Source: Bacteroidota bacterium
Lineage (GTDB): Bacteria; Bacteroidota; Rhodothermia; Rhodothermales; Bin80
Length of the DNA stretch: 46,238 nucleotides
Assembly (NCBI GenBank): GCA_026708685.1
Contig: JAPOUL010000080.1
Location: 1-46,238, forward strand
Direction: 5' to 3'
Shown: piece by piece, positions 18,626-27,064 of the stretch
Layout: each line of letters opens with the position of its first letter
How positions within the stretch are numbered: the stretch's first letter is position 1
Position numbers and translations under genes: made by a program
The notes under the pieces: generated by a model
What the model was told of the DNA's origin: nothing
Database searches by the model: none
Seen by the model: only the letters and a program-made list of their open reading frames with translations

Positions 18626-19098
18626 TCATCATCGAGTTCCGCGAACGCATCAAGTATTTCCTGACCATGGATCCTGTAGTCAGGGTTACGAAAGATCTTC
18701 ACAATTTTACCATAGGCATTGATCAGAAAAGTCGTGTGCTTGATTCCCAAGAAGGTTTTTCCATACAGGGCGGCTCCGCCTTTTCTCCATACGCCATAGG
18801 CATCAATCACCTCTTTAGTCGTGTCAGCCAGTAAAATAAAGGGAAGATCATACTTGGATGTGAATTTCCGATGAGATTCAACCGAATCACATGACACTCC
18901 AATCGCGACAATTCCAGCCTCTTCAAATCCCTGCCACTGATCCCTTATGCTACACGCTTCAGCACGGCATAAAGGAGTGTCATCTCTAAGGTAAAAGTAT
19001 AGAGCGACCTTGGATCCCGAGTAGTCCTGAAGACTCAGTGAATTTCCATCAGTAGAAATTCCAGTGAAGTTGGGAGCTTGATCTCCTACTTTCAGCAT
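18622..19098 (-). CDS. bcp: Peroxiredoxin, PrxQ/Bcp family (copy 1)
   Basis: Thiol peroxidase of 158 residues reducing hydrogen peroxide and organic hydroperoxides. The peroxidatic and resolving cysteines, C44 and C49, are both in YLRDDTPLCRAEACS, the PrxQ arrangement with one four-residue gap. The start is set at MLKVGDQAPNF, where the family begins; the frame is open upstream to 19203. It departs from the usual motif at LRDDTPLCR, where YPKDDTPGCT is expected, unlike copy 2 at 20600. It heads the gatB run with an ATGA overlap, so peroxide defence and Glu/Asp-tRNA amidation are coupled in expression here, though this may be chance. Confidence 0.93.
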   Translation of the reverse strand: MLKVGDQAPNFTGISTDGNSLSLQDYSGSKVALYFYLRDDTPLCRAEACSIRDQWQGFEEAGIVAIGVSCDSVESHRKFTSKYDLPFILLADTTKEVIDAYGVWRKGGAALYGKTFLGIKHTTFLINAYGKIVKIFRNPDYRIHGQEILDAFAELDDE

Positions 19099-19285
19099 AG
19101 TTTTTTGTATGGGCACAGGGGTATTGGATGCAATTTTATGAACGTTAAGAACAACGTTCTTAGGCGATTCGTCATCAAATGTTTCACAAAGCCAATGAGA
19201 CACAATGACTTAAACACTGGACAGGTAATGATGTTTTTCCATGTTTTTATTATACTCTTATAATTTGGCAGGTTAAACGTATTCT

Positions 19286-19700
19286 TTGATGTTTGTTCTT
19301 CGTGCTATCCTATTAGCTCTGTTCTCTGAATTAGATGCAGGTTTTGAAAATAGTAATTTCATAGACCACATGGACACTGACATAGGTGTTTATGATGTAA
19401 ATGTAATCCTTTCTAATACCGCCCATTTTTCAAAAAAACGGGCCCATCAGGATCCATCAATGGTATTGCTCCCACCGATTCAGTGAGTCTGCTCACCGAA
19501 CTGATAGAGAAAGAAACCCGTTACCGTCTTGCTCCCGGTCATTCTACGCATCAATCCAAATTCAGTAATAAACCTCCCAACCCACCAAAAAAACATGAGG
19601 GTCACAGCCGCGGGCTATCTCCTCCTTAATATGAACTCGGTCCTTGAAGTGGATCATTCTACTCGCAACTACTAATCCTTGAGCGGTCTTCCGACAACGG
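19286..19700 (+). pseudogene. Decayed secreted FN3 protein gene, copy A
   Basis: First of two tandem remnants. It opens with a short frame (MMFVLRAILLALFSELDAG, signal-like) that ends at 19486, while the homologous downstream reading (SGSINGIAPTDSVSLLTELIEKE, up to PPNPPKKHEG) is in another frame. The frame change falls near the A-run at 19432-19438. The match to copy B at 19758 runs for about 330 bases; after that copy A loses similarity and contains stops. It is not expected to give a functional protein. Confidence 0.6.
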
Positions 19701-19757
19701 CACGAAATTTTTTTATTTTTCTTAAATTTCTAAAACATCGCAAGCCTACGCTAACGA

Positions 19758-20291
19758 ATGATGTCTGTTCTTAGTGCAATAATTGTAGCTCTGTTCTCTG
19801 GCTTAGATGCAGGTTTTGAGTATAGCAGTTTCATTGACCGCATGGACACGAACATGGGTGTTCATGACGCAGATGTAATCGTTTCCTATACCCCCCTCAT
19901 TTTTCAATAAAACGAGCCCATCAGGATCCATAGATGGAATTGCTCCCACCGATTCAGTGAATCTGCTCACCGAACCAATGGAGAAAGAACCCGTTACTAT
20001 ATTGACATTGAATGCACGCGATCATTCTAAGCTCAGATCCAACCTCAGTAATGAGCCTCCCAATCCACCAAGAAATGTGAGGGTTTCATCCACGAGTTAT
20101 CTCAATATTAATTTGCAATGGGATCTTGAGATGAATCATGTTACCAGTAACCAATATATCATTGAATGGTCTTCCGCCAATAGGAGCTGTGGGTTCCTTC
20201 TGGTACCTACCTGTACCGAATACGCACTATCTCGTTAGAAGATTACAGGTCCACCCCAGCCTACACTGGTCATTTTACGCGAGTCCGATGA
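19758..20291 (+). pseudogene. Decayed secreted FN3 protein gene, copy B
   Basis: Second remnant. It has a signal-like opening frame (MMSVLSAIIVALFSGLDAGFE) ending in TAA near 19908, then a second frame from about 19910 to 20238 with TSPSGSIDGIAPTDSVNLL and a fibronectin type III start: PPNPPRNVRVSSTSYLNINL, QWDLEMN, NQYIIEWSSANR. A further frame change follows, and the FN3 ending (VPSGTYLYRIRTISLEDY) reads to 20291. The early frame change is shared with copy A, so decay probably began before the duplication. FN3 proteins of this type are usually secreted and surface-attached. Confidence 0.6.
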
Positions 20292-20599
20292 CACAGAGGG
20301 GCAATCAGAAGATTCCCTTGAATTCAACTCATTTGAATCCATGTGCGTCAGGAGCAGCTTTTCAGATGCGCTACTGATGCTGGAAATATCAAGGGCGGTT
20401 TTTAGCAAGAAATGACCGCAGTCTCGACTTGTCTGTTCAGATCTATCATGCACACTCACCACGTAGGGGCAGGGTAATTCCACTGGAACAGGCCGTTCTG
20501 TGGAACAAACTTCCGTACAGAAATTCATCCGAACTGCCTCCCGATTCAACTTCTCCGATCAATGATGAGCGGGAAAGATTGTATCATCGCCCAACATCT

Positions 20600-21064
20600 T
20601 CAACTTAACGCTGCAAATGCATCAAGAATTTCCTGCCCATGAATTTTTGTTTTTGGGCGCTTGAAAATCTTAACAATCTTTCCTGACTCGTCAATCAAAA
20701 AGGTGGTACGCTTCACCCCATAAAACGTCTTTCCGTACATCTTCTTCTCTCCCCAAACTCCATAGGCATTCATCACCGTTTGCTCAGTATCTGCCAAAAG
20801 GGCAAAGGGAAGTTCATGTTTGGCGGAAAACTTCTGATGTGATTCTACACTGTCACCCGAAACGCCAATCACTACGATACCCGATTTGTCAAACTCCGGC
20901 CAATGATCGCGAATACTGCAGGCCTCTGCAGTGCATCCCGATGTATCATCTTTGGGGTAAAAATATAATGCTATCCTAGAACCTGAATGGTCACTCAGAC
21001 GAATGGAATCGCCAGTTCCTGTGACACCCGTGAAGTCGGGTGCCTGATCTCCTACTTCTAACAT
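20600..21064 (-). CDS. bcp: Peroxiredoxin, PrxQ/Bcp family (copy 2)
   Basis: Paralogue of the gene at 18622-19098, 154 residues, with the more typical motif YPKDDTSGCTAEACS (C44 peroxidatic, C49 resolving). The reaction is thioredoxin-linked peroxide reduction in the cytosol. It stands alone, 1.5 kb from copy 1, with the two FN3 remnants in between. The start at MLEVGDQAPDF is the family start. Upstream is a clear TATATTTG box and an inverted repeat (21093-21133), so this copy, unlike copy 1, seems to have its own regulated promoter. Confidence 0.94.
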   Translation of the reverse strand: MLEVGDQAPDFTGVTGTGDSIRLSDHSGSRIALYFYPKDDTSGCTAEACSIRDHWPEFDKSGIVVIGVSGDSVESHQKFSAKHELPFALLADTEQTVMNAYGVWGEKKMYGKTFYGVKRTTFLIDESGKIVKIFKRPKTKIHGQEILDAFAALS

Positions 21065-21092
21065 GGAAATGATTTGGTTTGTGAAAGTTGCC

Positions 21093-21133
21093 CAAATATA
21101 CTACATGATCTCCGATTACGGTGATTGGAGATC
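21093..21133 (-). promoter_or_regulatory. Candidate promoter with overlapping inverted repeat for bcp copy 2
   Basis: On the minus strand TATATTTG (21100 to 21093) is a perfect match to the Bacteroidota -7 box, 29 bases before the bcp start. A perfect 7-bp inverted repeat GATCTCC/GGAGATC (21107-21113 and 21127-21133, 13-base spacer) covers the -33 area, where no good TTTG is seen. This is the layout of a regulator-dependent promoter; the regulator is unknown. Confidence 0.35.
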
Positions 21134-21479
21134 CGAAAGATACTTCAGCAGACGATTGACTATCCCTTGGTTTTCGGAATATTTCCATGTATGTGCATCT
21201 CTGTATTTCATCCAGTGACGTTATGTATGGTTACCTCAATCTGTAAGAAAAGGAGAGCTGCTATTTCGAGCACGGGAGGCTTTCTGAAACCCACCGTTTT
21301 GTTGCGATATTGCTATGGAGATCTTCAATGCATGTTTTAGAGTTGATCTGGAGATTGGGCAAACGGCTCTGATATCTGTTTTTCGTGGATGACTCGTGAT
21401 TAAAGATTGATCTTGCCATATCTCAATGATTCATAAAAATATCAAGAATACGTATATTAGTGCATCTATATACATTCTC
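21134..21479. other. Intergenic region upstream of the TonB receptor
   Basis: About 350 bases between the bcp promoter region and the TonB-receptor gene. I see no gene, RNA or repeat I can support. It must carry the receptor promoter, but no box stands out. Confidence 0.4.
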
Positions 21480-24296
21480 ATGATCATTAATCATTCCATC
21501 AAACATTTTTTCATTTGCGTATTGGCATTGCCTCTGTTGTGTATAACCGCCAGTTTGAGTTCTGCACAAACGATCTCTGGTGTCGTGACGGATGCAGAGG
21601 ACGGTACTCCTCTTATTGCAGCTACAGTGATTCACGCAGGTTCTGGAATTGGAACCGTCACCGATATTGACGGGCAGTATACCCTTGACGGATTACCCTC
21701 TGGAGTCGGTCTCATACGCGTCTCCTACACAGGATACAGAACCGTTGAAACCAGCGTCACTCTGAATGATCAGGAAACGTTCATTCTCGATATTGAGATG
21801 ATCAGCGGTGTGGACCTTGATCAGGTTCTGGTCACTGCCAGTCGTCGGCAGGAAAAACTTCTTGACACACCTGCATCCACCGATGTGATTCTAGCCCAGG
21901 ATCTTGTGCGTCAGGTTTCCCCCTCCTCTATTTCATCCCTTCGCAATGTAACTGGACTGGACATTGCTCAAATTGGAATTGATCGCCATGAAGTTGTTTT
22001 GAGGGGGTTCGCCAATGTGTTCAGTGGAGCAACATTAGTCATGACGGACTACCGCGATGCAGCCGCGGCCTCTTTGAACGTGAATCTTCATTCATTGATG
22101 CCCAATATATCGGTTGATCTAGATCGGGTAGAGGTGGTGCGAGGTCCTGGTTCTGCACTCTATGGACCAGGAGTTGATGCAGGTGTGATCCACTACATCA
22201 CCAAGGATGCGTTTTCACATCCTGGTGCTACATTTTCTGTTAGCGGCGGTGAGCGTTCTTTCCTTAATTTTGAGGGACGCGTTGCAACGGTACTGGGAAA
22301 AAATATAGGGGTGAAAGTGACGGGTTCCTATTCCGAGGCCAATGATTTTGGACTTGACTCCTGCAGCAGTGATCTTCTGGCTCAGGAGAAATTTAATGAA
22401 TGTCCAGATCCATCCGATGCCATCCAGATCTATGTTGATGGCGAACGTGATACGGACTATCGTAAATATACCTTGAATGGTTATCTTGACTTTCGCTTCA
22501 GCCCCACTACTCAGCTGTCTTTAAGTGCTGGAACTGCACAGCTCACGGGAACGATTTTGAGTGGAATTGGAACGCTTCAGGCTGATAATTACGGATCAAC
22601 GTTCGTTCAGGCACGTCTGTCGTCTGGAAACTTTTTTGCACAATTTTTTATGAATGCAAATAATTCTGGGGACAGCTATGTATATGGCGGTGATCCTGTG
22701 GTGGAATTTTCCAATCAGTATGTAACCCAGGTTCAGTATGATGTCGATATCGGATCGCGTCAATCCCTTACCTTGGGTGCAGATTTTGATCTTACCCGTC
22801 CAGACACACGAGGAACGGTTCTGGGTCGTAATGAAGACAACGACAATATCAATGAATACGGATTGTATGCCCAGTCCACCACTCGAATTACCAACCGTCT
22901 GGAGTTGACCCTTGCACTGCGTGGAGATTACAATAATGTCGTAGATGACATACAGCTGTCTCCCCGTCTTGGCCTAGTCGTCAAGCCCACATCAACCTCC
23001 AGTTTCCGAGCGACCTACAATCGCAGTTTTTCATCCCCCACCGCAAGCAGCAATTGGCTAGACCTTGTAGCTGCAACGATCCCTGGCACTGCAATTAATG
23101 TACGTGGGCGCGGAGCTGCGACTGGGTTTACCTATACGCGGAACCCCGATTATCTGAACCTTGGTGCACCTACCGATCTCGTTGCATCAAGCCTGATCCC
23201 TGGCTCAGAGGGAGCACCCACTCCCGCTGGAATCAGTACTGGTCTTATCTACGGACTGCTTTATCAAGGTCTGGTGGCCATACCAAATGAAGACATTGCC
23301 CTGATTCTTGAACGTCCAGAGCTCACACCATTGATTGGCCTTTTGAAGAACGCGTTAAGCCCAGAAAACACCGTCGTGAATGGCTTCAGCCCTGGGGTCC
23401 TTGGAGCACTTAATCTCAGTACGTTATCCATTGATCTGAATGTCACTGATTTAGAGGATGTTGATCCATTAAAGCCAACCATTTCTGAAGTGTTTGAAGT
23501 AGGCTACAAAGGAATTTTGGGGGATAAATTACTCCTAGCCGCAGATGCATACTATGCGACCAAGAAGAATTTTGAAGGTGCACTTCAGGTCAGAACTCCT
23601 TTTGTTTTAGTCCCAACTTTATCGCAGGATCTTGTCCGTGACATTACAACTGGAATCACCAATAATACGACACTATCTACCGCTCTGGGAGGCCTTGGTT
23701 TCACCCCAGAGCAGGTGGCCCAGTTGCTTGTAGATGTTGCAGGCGGGTCATTGCCATCTCCATCCACGCCTATCGCCATCATACAACCCAACGAGAATAA
23801 TCCAGGCGTTGGACAAGTTCCAGAGATGATGTTGTCCTACCCAAATTTTGGAAATATTGAATATTTTGGAGTTGACCTTTCCCTCCAGTATCTGCTCTCC
23901 CGTGAAGTTTCTCTGTTCGGGAATATGTCGTGGATCAGTGATAATTTCTTTGATCATACGGAACTGAATGAAGAACAGGAAGATCGTACTATTTCCTTAA
24001 ATGCTCCAAGCTTCAAGTTTAGGGTTGGTGGGCAGTATGAGCATCGATCTGGCTTCAATGTCAGTGTGGCTGGCCGATATGCCCAAGGATTTCCTGTAAA
24101 CTCAGGACCCTATAATGGTTTCGTCCCCGACTACTTCACCCTGGATGTAGGGTTGGGTTATCAGATCAATTCTGCACTGAATGTTGATCTTGGGATCAAC
24201 AATGCCACTGACAGCAATCATCGCGAATATGTGGGGGCCCCGAAACTTGGACGCACGGCCAATGTCCGTTTGACATTTACCACTGACTGGAGATAG
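21480..24296 (+). CDS. TonB-dependent outer-membrane receptor
   Basis: Outer-membrane receptor of 938 residues. In order: a signal peptide (ending SLSSAQ; the ATG at 21480 is preferred over 21426 because it directly begins the signal); a carboxypeptidase-regulatory-like domain (ISGVVTDAEDGTPLIAATV, TDIDGQYTLDGLPSG, about residues 30-110); a plug domain (VLVTASRRQEKLLDTPASTDVI, then NVTGLDIAQIGIDRHEVVLRGF, RVEVVRGPGSALYGPGVDAGVIHYI, about 115-250); and a 22-strand-type barrel to the C-terminus. It has a long inserted region around the central barrel (GLIYGLLYQGLVAIPNEDIALI). No SusD partner follows, so it is not a standard polysaccharide-uptake pair. The substrate is unknown. Confidence 0.92.
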   Translation: MIINHSIKHFFICVLALPLLCITASLSSAQTISGVVTDAEDGTPLIAATVIHAGSGIGTVTDIDGQYTLDGLPSGVGLIRVSYTGYRTVETSVTLNDQETFILDIEMISGVDLDQVLVTASRRQEKLLDTPASTDVILAQDLVRQVSPSSISSLRNVTGLDIAQIGIDRHEVVLRGFANVFSGATLVMTDYRDAAAASLNVNLHSLMPNISVDLDRVEVVRGPGSALYGPGVDAGVIHYITKDAFSHPGATFSVSGGERSFLNFEGRVATVLGKNIGVKVTGSYSEANDFGLDSCSSDLLAQEKFNECPDPSDAIQIYVDGERDTDYRKYTLNGYLDFRFSPTTQLSLSAGTAQLTGTILSGIGTLQADNYGSTFVQARLSSGNFFAQFFMNANNSGDSYVYGGDPVVEFSNQYVTQVQYDVDIGSRQSLTLGADFDLTRPDTRGTVLGRNEDNDNINEYGLYAQSTTRITNRLELTLALRGDYNNVVDDIQLSPRLGLVVKPTSTSSFRATYNRSFSSPTASSNWLDLVAATIPGTAINVRGRGAATGFTYTRNPDYLNLGAPTDLVASSLIPGSEGAPTPAGISTGLIYGLLYQGLVAIPNEDIALILERPELTPLIGLLKNALSPENTVVNGFSPGVLGALNLSTLSIDLNVTDLEDVDPLKPTISEVFEVGYKGILGDKLLLAADAYYATKKNFEGALQVRTPFVLVPTLSQDLVRDITTGITNNTTLSTALGGLGFTPEQVAQLLVDVAGGSLPSPSTPIAIIQPNENNPGVGQVPEMMLSYPNFGNIEYFGVDLSLQYLLSREVSLFGNMSWISDNFFDHTELNEEQEDRTISLNAPSFKFRVGGQYEHRSGFNVSVAGRYAQGFPVNSGPYNGFVPDYFTLDVGLGYQINSALNVDLGINNATDSNHREYVGAPKLGRTANVRLTFTTDWR

Positions 24297-24559
24297 TCCT
24301 TCATCCTACATTTTTGAACATTTTATTGACACAACCCACTCAATATCCTATTGGTAGCCCTTGCATGTCCACCAATGGTTGCGATAAATCCCTTCTCTTT
24401 TGATGTCTGAGAGGGGATAATCCTAGGTTCATGTGAAGACTTTGTATCCTGTACTACAAACATCTTTGATGACTTCTTTTGAGAATGTAACATGAACATT
24501 ATGGATGAAAGAAGTTTAAGGGCTTTCGTTTCCTACAAACCATAAACTCCCAATTACTA

Positions 24560-25378
24560 ATGAGTAAAACCATTCTTATTACGGGTTCCAGCACTGGAAT
24601 CGGAAAAGCCACTGCACAACATTTCCACGACAAGGGGTGGAATGTGATTGCAACCATGCGAACTCCTGAAAAAGAGGAGGATTTGACTGAACTTGACAAT
24701 GTTCTGGTCACCAAACTTGATGTGCTTGATCTGGACTCTATTGATCAGTCTCTTCGCAAAGGAATTGAAGCGTTTGGAACGATTGACGTACTGGTCAATA
24801 ATGCTGGCTATGGAGCATATGGCCCTCTGGAAGCCTTTCCCCGTGAAAATATCATCCGACAGTTCAATACGAATGTCATTGGACTGCTTGATGTCACCAG
24901 AGCCATTCTGTCTCATTTTCGTAGCAATCAATCTGGTGTAATCATCAACATCTCATCCATTGGTGGACAGATGACCTTTCCACTGGGGAGTCTCTATCAT
25001 GGGACAAAATTTGCCGTAGAAGGAATTTCAGAATCTCTTTCCTTTGAGGCAGGCCAGATTGGTGTAAAGGTCAAAATTGTAGAGCCTGGTATGATTGCTA
25101 CGGATTTCGCTGGACGCTCCTTTGATTTCCAAATCAATCCTGAAATGACGGAATATCAGAACATTACGAACACTTTTGCTCAAGCGATGGGTGGAGATTC
25201 TGCACCACAAGCGTCTCCAGCTAGTTTGGTTGCTGAGGTGATCTACGAAGCGGCTACCGATGATTCCACGAAATTGCGCTATCTGGCTGGTGAAGATGCC
25301 CATCAATATATTGGTGCTCGTCAAACGGTTGGAGATGAAGCCTTCATTCAGAATATGAAGAATCAGTTCGGGTTGTAA
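24560..25378 (+). CDS. Short-chain dehydrogenase/reductase
   Basis: Classical SDR of 272 residues. The nucleotide-binding TGSSTGIG (9-16) and NNAG (80-83) are present, with catalytic S133 in NISSIGG, Y146 and K150 in YHGTK, and the PG motif VEPGMIATDF. It is a cytosolic NAD(P)H-dependent oxidoreductase of the kind that reduces or oxidises small alcohols and ketones. Residue R34 after the second strand (ATMRTPEK) favours NADP(H). It is probably a single-gene unit, 263 bases after the TonB receptor and 80 bases before the next gene. The substrate cannot be told from sequence. Confidence 0.93.
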   Translation: MSKTILITGSSTGIGKATAQHFHDKGWNVIATMRTPEKEEDLTELDNVLVTKLDVLDLDSIDQSLRKGIEAFGTIDVLVNNAGYGAYGPLEAFPRENIIRQFNTNVIGLLDVTRAILSHFRSNQSGVIINISSIGGQMTFPLGSLYHGTKFAVEGISESLSFEAGQIGVKVKIVEPGMIATDFAGRSFDFQINPEMTEYQNITNTFAQAMGGDSAPQASPASLVAEVIYEAATDDSTKLRYLAGEDAHQYIGARQTVGDEAFIQNMKNQFGL

Positions 25379-25458
25379 CACCTTTCTATATCCTTCATCC
25401 AGTGGTGAAGAGTTTCTGATATGTTGATCTTGCAGAAGCTCCCATACTGCATTTCATT

Positions 25459-26229
25459 GTGCCCGCTTTGATATTTCTGAGGCGGACACCCGTGCTGGTT
25501 TTTTTCGCTGTCCTCCTTGTAGGCGGATGTGCGTCAATACGACAGTCTCTTCAAAACCAGCCGTGTATTCTGGATCCCTCTCATCCGTATGACACGGTTC
25601 ATGTAGATCCTGAGCACCATAACCTTACGCTCCATTGGAAACATCCAGACACTGGGCAACCATTTGAGACTATAAAGAAGGTGGTCGTCTGGCTTAAAAG
25701 TAGGGGCGACTCTGTCATCGCTGTGACCAATGCCGGGATTTACGAGCCTGGATTCATCCCGACCGGTCTCTATGTAGAAAAGAGCCAAGAACTGAATCCG
25801 TTGAATCTCAAGGATGGCTATGGGAATTTCTATCTCAAGCCTAATGGCGTATTCTTCATTTCTGATGGTCTATTTGAGATTGTTGAGTCTGAGAAATTTC
25901 ATGAGCAAGAACTCAGCATAGAGTATGCTCTGCAATCAGGCCCTCTGCTTTTGGAGAATCAAACGATCCACCCTGAATTCACCGCAGGTTCTAAGAACTG
26001 CCGTTTACGAAGTGGAATTGGAGTCACCAGAACTGGTCAAGCGATCCTCGCCATCAGTAACGGTGCGGTTAATTTTTATGATTTTGCAACATGGTTCAGA
26101 GATGATGTCGGTGCGATGAATGCCCTGTATCTTGATGGTGCCATCAGCGAACTGTATATTCATGATCGGAGGGAGCATTCCAACGGAAGGTTTGCCGGAT
26201 TCTTGGCAGTCATTCTGAAAAAAGAGTAG
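25459..26229 (+). CDS. Phosphodiester glycosidase-like (DUF2233) lipoprotein
   Basis: Lipoprotein of 256 residues; the signal ends at VLLVGGCAS. The body follows the DUF2233/NAGPA fold, related to mammalian uncovering enzyme: VTNAGIYEPGFIPTGLYVE, GNFYLKPNGVFFI, ALQSGPLLL, RSGIGVTRTG, ALYLDGAISELY. In characterised relatives this fold cleaves phosphodiester-linked N-acetylglucosamine. The start is the GTG at 25459; no in-frame ATG exists before the signal, so the start is uncertain by a few codons. The stop codon ends exactly where the convergent tRNA-Gln begins, leaving no space for a terminator between them. Envelope polymer turnover is a reasonable but unproven role. Confidence 0.85.
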   Translation: MPALIFLRRTPVLVFFAVLLVGGCASIRQSLQNQPCILDPSHPYDTVHVDPEHHNLTLHWKHPDTGQPFETIKKVVVWLKSRGDSVIAVTNAGIYEPGFIPTGLYVEKSQELNPLNLKDGYGNFYLKPNGVFFISDGLFEIVESEKFHEQELSIEYALQSGPLLLENQTIHPEFTAGSKNCRLRSGIGVTRTGQAILAISNGAVNFYDFATWFRDDVGAMNALYLDGAISELYIHDRREHSNGRFAGFLAVILKKE

Positions 26230-26302
26230 TTGCCCCGCCAGGATTCGAACCTGGAACCTCCTGGTCCAGAGCCAGGCGCTCTGCCAATTGAGCTACAGGG
26301 CA
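26230..26302 (-). tRNA. tRNA-Gln (anticodon CTG)
   Basis: A complete cloverleaf can be drawn on the minus strand: a 7-bp acceptor stem TGCCCTG/CGGGGCA with one T-G pair, a D-arm GCTC/GAGC, an anticodon stem CCTGG/CCAGG with loop CTCTGGA (anticodon CTG), a T-arm CCAGG/CCTGG with loop TTCGAAT, and an A discriminator. CCA is not encoded. It reads CAG glutamine codons and is a substrate for GatCAB if glutaminyl-tRNA is made indirectly. Confidence 0.95.
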
Positions 26303-26509
26303 AGGCTACTTTATTCTATTTTCCCTTGATGTTGGTTCCTTGAAAGGCAGACTTATCTTTGAAATTGCATGCGACAATCAATCGCTCAATGAAATCAAAT
26401 AGTGTGCTGACTCTCATTCAAGACATGCCAAAACGAGGCGAATTGATTCAACTATTTTGAACCATGCATTCAATCAATGCCTGAAAACGATGACGTATCT
26501 CTTGATTAA

Positions 26510-26692
26510 TCCCAAAGTAAGTTCATCATTCTACCTCAAACAGTCGATGAAGCCCATAGAGAAGTAATCGAAATACAAGATGAAAACATGATCACCTTTC
26601 GCAGAGCAAGTTCATACTATCATGACATCTCCCTTATTCAGCCTACCGAAATGGAAAGCCTGAGATGGGAGAATACGAAACTACTTCAATAG
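26510..26692 (+). pseudogene. Possible gene remnant, 60 codons without a start
   Basis: An open frame from 26510 to the TAG at 26690-26692 reads FIILPQTVDEAHREVIEIQD, then ITFRRASSYYHDISLIQP. It looks like real protein composition but has no start codon before the stop TAA at 26507-26509. I do not recognise it. It may be the tail of a decayed gene. Confidence 0.25.
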
Positions 26693-27064
26693 GCTCTCCA
26701 AAAATGCGTAGCCTTGTTCTGTGTCCTACCTTTCAACACATCAGATCTTTTCCCTTACAATCATTCCCATAAAATGGTGGTGCACTATCAAAGTGAGTAA
26801 TTCATTTTGATACCAAGTCTGGGTAGTATGTTGCTAGAATCTATGAAATTTAAATCCATGTTTTGATCATCCGAACTACCCCATCGCTATGGTGGTCATA
26901 AAGTCTCACACTACTGTGAATCAATTGACTCTTTCATGAGTATACATGGTCAGATTTAGGGCTGTTAGCTTATTTGTTGAGTCGTATGTTGTAGTAAAGG
27001 TATCTCTCTCTTCCCAGAAAGAAGAAAATCCTAATCGTGTAGAACTTGCTTTGACAATAAATTC
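26693..27064. other. Intergenic region before the giant repeat protein
   Basis: About 370 bases. A minus-strand frame (26921-27202) of 93 codons overlaps the beginning of the giant gene; its composition is plausible, but nothing identifies it. No terminator or repeat is seen. Confidence 0.4.

Noticed and set aside
19432-19440. A-run followed by C in FN3 remnant copy A, resembling a -1 slippery heptamer
   Set aside because: The zero-frame codons do not fit the X-XXY-YYZ phase, copy B lacks the run, and the rest of the locus is clearly decayed.
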